Assembly: GCF_025457605.1 (NCBI RefSeq)
Contig: NZ_JAMZFY010000001.1
Coordinates: 1,798,001-1,862,000, forward strand
DNA from: Haloarcula laminariae
GTDB lineage: Archaea > Halobacteriota > Halobacteria > Halobacteriales > Haloarculaceae
DNA: 64,000 nucleotides
Reading direction: 5' to 3'
A program made the translations under genes and the position numbers. Below, piece by piece: positions 60,189 to 64,000 of the stretch (position 1 is the first letter of the stretch; each line of letters begins with the position of its first letter). Below the pieces are notes generated by a model, which was not told the origin of the DNA, ran no database searches, and worked only from the letters and a program-made list of their open reading frames with translations.

Positions 60189-61304
60189 ATGTCCGATGAC
60201 GCGTCGCGCGACGACCTGCTCGCACACGCCCGCTATCGTTACGATTCGGGGGTGAGCACGATTCGCAGTGTGCTCGCCCGTTCGACGGCCGTCGAACGGA
60301 CGGCGTGGCACACGGGCGAGTGGCTCCACATGCGGACGCCGACGTCCAGGCACCCGCCAGACCCGGCGGATATGCGCGGCCGCTACGACGGCGAGGCGGT
60401 GCCGACCTACCCGGTCGAGGCCCATCGGGAGCCGTCGGTGTTCACCCCGGCGGGCGACATCAACCCCGTCCTGACCGCGGCCGACGTGACCGACTTCGGG
60501 CGCACCGACTGCGTGGCCGACCCGTTCCTGTTCGTCACCGCCGAGGGCGACTGGCACATGTTCTTCGAGATTTACACGCAGAACCGGGAGCCGACGGCCG
60601 TCATCGGACACGCCGAGAGCGCGGACGGCTACGACTGGACGTACGACCGCGTCGTCCTGGAGACGGACGAACACCTCTCCTACCCCTACGTCTTCCGGTG
60701 GGAGGGCGAGTACTACATGGTGCCCGACCGCTGGGCGAAAGCGCGGGGCCCCGCCGGCGTCACCCTCTATCGGGCCGAGTCGTTCCCCCACGAGTGGGAA
60801 CCGGTCGCGGACCCGCTCCAGCCCGAGACGCCGCGGCACGACTTCAGCCCCTTCCGCTGGGGCGGTCGGTGGTGGGCGCTCATCGGCGACGGGACCGACC
60901 TCTATGCCTACTACAGCGACGACCTCGAAGCGTCCGACTGGACGCCCCACGAGGGAAACCCCGTCGTCCGGGACCGGCCCAGAGCGGCCCGACCCGGCGG
61001 CCGCCCGCTGGTGTTCGACGACCACGTGCTGGCGTTCTACCAGGACTGTGCGGGCCGCTACGGCCGGCGCGTCCACGCCTACGAGATAAGCGAACTCACG
61101 CCCGAACGCTACGAGGACGCCGAACGGGCCGAGTCGCCCGTCCTCGACCCGCCCGGCGGACTCGGGTGGAACACCGGCGCGATGCACCAGGTCGACCCGT
61201 GGTACGACGGCGACGGCTGGCACTGTGCCGTCGACGGCAACCTGGGGCTGGGGTATCAGGTTCTCGGCGAGCACCACTGGGCCATCGGTATCTACCGGGC
61301 CTAG
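60189..61304 (+). CDS. GH43-like five-bladed propeller protein (GINT1_N type)
   Basis: A 371-residue soluble protein. From about residue 78 it has the beta-propeller pattern seen in glucosamine inositolphosphorylceramide transferase N-terminal and GH43/GH62-like domains: NPVLTAADVTDF..ADPFLFVTAEGDWHMFFE, YPYVFRWEGEYYMVPD, HDFSPFRWGGRWWALIG. The first 75 residues are helical and charged. There is no export signal. It lies among glycosyltransferase and surface genes and shares its stop tetranucleotide with the convergent GT2 gene. A role as a sugar-transfer or sugar-binding enzyme is inferred; none of the active-site residues can be proven. Confidence 0.82.
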   Translation: MSDDASRDDLLAHARYRYDSGVSTIRSVLARSTAVERTAWHTGEWLHMRTPTSRHPPDPADMRGRYDGEAVPTYPVEAHREPSVFTPAGDINPVLTAADVTDFGRTDCVADPFLFVTAEGDWHMFFEIYTQNREPTAVIGHAESADGYDWTYDRVVLETDEHLSYPYVFRWEGEYYMVPDRWAKARGPAGVTLYRAESFPHEWEPVADPLQPETPRHDFSPFRWGGRWWALIGDGTDLYAYYSDDLEASDWTPHEGNPVVRDRPRAARPGGRPLVFDDHVLAFYQDCAGRYGRRVHAYEISELTPERYEDAERAESPVLDPPGGLGWNTGAMHQVDPWYDGDGWHCAVDGNLGLGYQVLGEHHWAIGIYRA

Positions 61305-62311
61305 GGGAGCGTCTGCGGGACCGGGTCGGGCGCGGTCAGCCCTTCGAGGAAGCCGATGCCGTAGTAGGCGTACTGCGCGGCGAGCATGACCGGCACGAAC
61401 AGCGCCAGCGGGCTCCGGCGGTCGCGGTAGACCTGCGCGGTCGCGTAGCCGCTGACCAGCAGATACGCGAACAGGAGTAGCGGGACGTAGCGGGCCCGTC
61501 GGTTCGAGAGGTCCGAGAGCGCCGCGAGCGTCCCGCCGCCGAGGGCCAGCGAGGGCAGCGCCGAGTACCAGCGGACGACGGTCCCGTGGCGACGCTGGAT
61601 GCGCGCCATCGCGTAGCCGTACGAGCGGGCCTTCCTCGTGAAGGCCCCGAAGTCGGCCGAGAGGTGATGGGAGACGGCGATGGCGGGGTCGAAGACGAAC
61701 CGATAGCCGGCCTCGCTCAGGCGGAAGTGAAACTCCGCGTCCTCGCCGACGTTGATGTCGGCGTCGAAGCGGTGGTCCTCGAACACGTCCGCGTCGTAGA
61801 TGACGTTGCAACACGCCACCGAGCGGACCTCCCGAACCCGGTCGATGGCGTGGGACTGGGGCGACCCGCCGGAGCCGAACACCGTCCCCTGCAGACTGCC
61901 GACCAGTTTCGCGAAGGGCGGGTCGTCGGGGAACGGCCGGTTCGGGCCGCCGACGCCGGCGACGTGGTCGTCCGCGGCCGCGATGCGGTCGACGTGTGAG
62001 CGCAGCCACGTCGCCGGCACCGCACAGTCCGAGTCGGTGAAGGCGACGTACTCGCCCTCGGCGGCGTCGATACCGCGGTTCCGGCACGCGCCGATGGTCC
62101 CGCCGTCGACGACGTGGACCGCCGCGCCGTGCTCCGCGGCGATAGCTCGGGTGTCGTCGGTGCTGCCGCCGTCGACGACGATGAGTTCGTACTCGGGATA
62201 GGTCTGGTCGGCCAGCGACGACAGGGTCTCACCGACGGTTCGTTCGGAGTTGTAGGTGACGACGACCACCGACACTAGCGGGTCGGTCGCGCCGCGTGGC
62301 TCGCTGGACAC
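61301..62311 (-). CDS. GT2 family glycosyltransferase with C-terminal membrane anchors
   Basis: A 336-residue glycosyltransferase. The GT-A core starts VSVVVVTYNSERTVGETLSSLADQTYPEYELIVVDGGSTDDT; ACRNRGIDAAEGEYVAFTDSDC carries the metal-binding DxD (Asp-Ser-Asp); NVGEDAEFHFRL is the acceptor-side block. The last 100 residues contain two or three hydrophobic segments, so the enzyme faces the cytoplasm on the membrane. The donor and acceptor are unknown; context suggests polysaccharide or glycolipid building. Confidence 0.9.
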   Translation of the reverse strand: MSSEPRGATDPLVSVVVVTYNSERTVGETLSSLADQTYPEYELIVVDGGSTDDTRAIAAEHGAAVHVVDGGTIGACRNRGIDAAEGEYVAFTDSDCAVPATWLRSHVDRIAAADDHVAGVGGPNRPFPDDPPFAKLVGSLQGTVFGSGGSPQSHAIDRVREVRSVACCNVIYDADVFEDHRFDADINVGEDAEFHFRLSEAGYRFVFDPAIAVSHHLSADFGAFTRKARSYGYAMARIQRRHGTVVRWYSALPSLALGGGTLAALSDLSNRRARYVPLLLFAYLLVSGYATAQVYRDRRSPLALFVPVMLAAQYAYYGIGFLEGLTAPDPVPQTLP

Positions 62312-62353
62312 GGGGTAGCAGTCGACGGGCCGTCGAATAACGCTATCGGTGCC

Positions 62354-63532
62354 CTACCCCATGCCGCGGCCGGCGGTGCCCATGACCCGCAGCCCGCCAG
62401 TGGCCGACGTTCCGGTCACGTCCACCTCGGCGGGTCGGCCGAAGTAAAACGAGGGGCGGCCGCCGTCCAGTCTGCCGGCGACGTTGACGACGGCGTCCCT
62501 GACGGTGCCGCGGCCGCCCGGCGGCCCGAACCGGGCGTTGCCGGCCCCCTTCGAGAGTTCGTACACGTAGTCGACGGCCCCCGAATCGACCACCACGTCG
62601 TCGAAGCGGGTCGCGCCGTCGGGGCCGATGCGGACGAGCGACGCGGGTGTAGCTCGCTGGTCTTCCGGTTCGTAGTGGAGTCGACCGACGTGGAGCCGGC
62701 CGTTCCGCGTGTCGACGAGGCGCCCGGCCGAGCCGCCGACAGTTACGTCGTCGACGGCGAGTTCGCCGCCGCGCTGCGAGAGGAGGGCGCTGTTGGCCCC
62801 GCTTCGGTCGGCGGACGGGTAGGCGACGATGGTGCCGAAGCTGTTGGCCGGGCCGTAGGAGGAGCGCCACTCGATGAGCGCGTCCCGGTCGCCGGCGTCG
62901 CAGTCGTCCATCCGGAGGAAGTCGTGGCGACACTGGAACGGGCCCACGCCCCTGTCGACGCGGTAGACGCTGTCGTTCCACGCCCAGCAGTAGAGCCGGC
63001 CGATGTAGAAGTCCGCGGGGTCGGAGACCGGGGTCGCGCCGTTGTCGAGGAAATGTATCGCCACGCCGCTGTCGGTGTCCGGCCCCGGACCGCGGAGTTC
63101 GAAACCGTCCAGCTGGACCCGACTGGCCCGCGGCTTGCGGTCGAACCGGATACCGTCGGTGTTCGAGTCGACGATGTGTAACACGGAGGCGTTCATCCCG
63201 AACCCGTAGATGCCGGTGTTGGGGTGGGGACGGACGGGTCCCCGCTCGGTGATGCGCCCCGGCGGGAGGTAGACGCGGCCCCCGCTCCCGGCAATCGCGT
63301 CCAGCGCGTCCTGGACTGGCGTCTCGGTGTCGTCGGCCTCGATGGTCGTCTGTTCGAGGTTCTGCCCGACGGCCACGACGTGGCCGGCGGCGAGGTCCGT
63401 GACGGCCGTCGGCGTGGTTACCGTCTCGGTCGGCACGCCGTCACCACCCCAGAGCGAACAGCCGGCGGTCGTCGAGGCGAGCAACAGCGCGAGATACGAG
63501 CGGCGGGCGAGCGGTGGCGTCACCGGACCCAC
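62354..63532 (-). CDS. Parallel beta-helix Tat lipoprotein
   Basis: A 392-residue exported lipoprotein. Tat-like ARRSYLALL (Arg10-Arg11) and lipobox TAGC (Cys25) precede a right-handed beta-helix beginning ETPVQDALDAIAGSGGRVYLPPG. It is a paralog of the 58809-60134 protein: both have the ASRV(Q/K)LDGF, (D/E)RGVGPFQCRH, CDAGDxD and SSYGPANSFGTIVAYPSA-type blocks, but this one carries its own signal and lacks the virion-like N-terminal module. The likely role is binding or cleavage of surface polysaccharide. It lies 42 bp upstream of the GT2 gene on the same strand. Confidence 0.85.
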   Translation of the reverse strand: MGPVTPPLARRSYLALLLASTTAGCSLWGGDGVPTETVTTPTAVTDLAAGHVVAVGQNLEQTTIEADDTETPVQDALDAIAGSGGRVYLPPGRITERGPVRPHPNTGIYGFGMNASVLHIVDSNTDGIRFDRKPRASRVQLDGFELRGPGPDTDSGVAIHFLDNGATPVSDPADFYIGRLYCWAWNDSVYRVDRGVGPFQCRHDFLRMDDCDAGDRDALIEWRSSYGPANSFGTIVAYPSADRSGANSALLSQRGGELAVDDVTVGGSAGRLVDTRNGRLHVGRLHYEPEDQRATPASLVRIGPDGATRFDDVVVDSGAVDYVYELSKGAGNARFGPPGGRGTVRDAVVNVAGRLDGGRPSFYFGRPAEVDVTGTSATGGLRVMGTAGRGMG

Positions 63533-63749
63533 CTACAGAGGGGACGAGCGAGGGACACACGTTTCCGGGTACTCACCGCCGATAAAAAGCGTTATCGGCA
63601 CCTGGACGGGCCTTACCCGGCGGGCCGGCTGCGGGCGCTCCGACGGTCGGACGTGTGGAACGGCGTCCCGCACGGCCCGGAAAGCATAACATCGGACTCG
63701 GTGTAGAGTAAGCCGAACCTATCCCACAGCCGCGTGGCGACTATCTCTC
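63533..63749. other. Spacer between two divergent surface genes
   Basis: A 217-bp spacer with an A/T-richer patch near 63575-63600 (TAAAAAGCGTTATC) that may serve either gene as promoter. No gene of its own is seen. Confidence 0.4.
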
Positions 63750-64000
63750 ATGTCAGACGACCGCCCCTCACAGACCGCCGCAAGCGAGCCAGGCCCATCC
63801 TACAGCGTGCTCGGGTGCGCGACGGAGCATCCGACCCACCTCTTCCCCGTCCGGACGCCGTTCAACCACCGCTCGTTCGACGCGCTCAACGCCACCGCGG
63901 CCGACCTCGACGTGGTCTCGCCGACGCCCTTCGCCCCGCCGGTCGGCCCTTACTCCGAGTACCGTCACGTGCCCAAGACCGAGCGGTGGGGGTCGTATCA
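63750..64000 (+). CDS. Glycosyltransferase family 4-like protein, N-terminal part (cut by window edge)
   Basis: The first 83 residues of a protein running off the right edge. VLGCATEHPTHLFPVRTPFNHRSFDALNA looks like the first strand and helix of the N-terminal Rossmann domain of GT4 enzymes, and VVSPTPFAPPVGPYSEYRHVPKTERWGSY is typical of the loop and helix that follow. The ATG at 63750 is preceded by an A/T-poor spacer. No membrane segment is seen in the visible part. The assignment is a pattern match only, since the catalytic half is missing. Confidence 0.6.
   Translation, partial: MSDDRPSQTAASEPGPSYSVLGCATEHPTHLFPVRTPFNHRSFDALNATAADLDVVSPTPFAPPVGPYSEYRHVPKTERWGSY

Noticed and set aside
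60168-62087. 639-codon minus-strand open frame across the propeller and GT2 genes
   Set aside because: It spans the opposite strand of one gene and a wrong frame of another; translation is Arg/Gly/Pro-rich without domains.

Overview
The window comes from a haloarchaeon (class Halobacteria; the family cannot be fixed, though gene order and protein style would fit Haloarculaceae). Evidence: GC is high with strong G/C at third codon positions; the encoded proteins are very acidic; many exported proteins carry a twin-arginine signal followed directly by a lipobox Cys; TATA-like boxes often sit 25-30 nt upstream of the start codon, as expected for leaderless transcripts; and archaeal marker genes are present (rpl37e, LSm, pelA, rqcH, archaeal Elp3, GHMP-type shikimate kinase, Lhr helicase). 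No rRNA, tRNA, CRISPR array or insertion sequence was found.

Layout. 0-4.6 kb: an lsm-rpl37e-purF operon (purF cut by the window edge), an AI-2E/PerM-type permease, an M42 aminopeptidase and a DUF2342 zincin. 4.7-8.8 kb: a lower-GC pocket holding a large double-LamG protein, a Tat-exported partner and a tiny membrane protein. 9.9-16.9 kb: a five-gene surface/chaperone cluster (DUF4129 fused to extracellular beta repeats, two membrane proteins, DUF58, MoxR). 17-30.8 kb: housekeeping and accessory genes, including a Dna2-like nuclease-helicase, a bPH-domain membrane pair, a spondin-like lipoprotein, a beta-carbonic anhydrase, an Lhr helicase, a membrane-tethered winged-helix regulator, an MBL hydrolase and a GAF histidine kinase.

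31-35.1 kb holds two ribosome-rescue factors, Pelota and RqcH, with a DUF4013 membrane protein between them. 35.2-47.8 kb carries a truncated haemoglobin, an FAD oxidoreductase, Elp3, a cupin, a multi-domain RecJ-like protein whose DHH motif looks degenerate, MutY and a MgtC/DUF4010 membrane protein. At 47.9-51.5 kb lie a second AI-2E permease, a PadR regulator (RosR-like) with a palindrome at its promoter, an amphi-Trp protein, a 393-bp non-coding stretch full of inverted repeats, and the aroK-chorismate mutase pair.

From 51.6 kb to the end the content shifts to cell-surface and glycan functions: a NUDIX hydrolase, a FemAB-like acyltransferase, a Gfo/Idh dehydrogenase, an SDR epimerase, a small frameshifted gene, a PQQ-type sugar dehydrogenase lipoprotein, a double-LamG lipoprotein overlapping a beta-helix protein, a GH43-like propeller, a GT2 glycosyltransferase, a second beta-helix lipoprotein and the start of a probable GT4 glycosyltransferase. 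The most distinctive material is the set of LamG and beta-helix genes here and at 5-8 kb, the MoxR/DUF58/DUF4129-fusion cluster, and the structured non-coding stretch at 49.9-50.3 kb.
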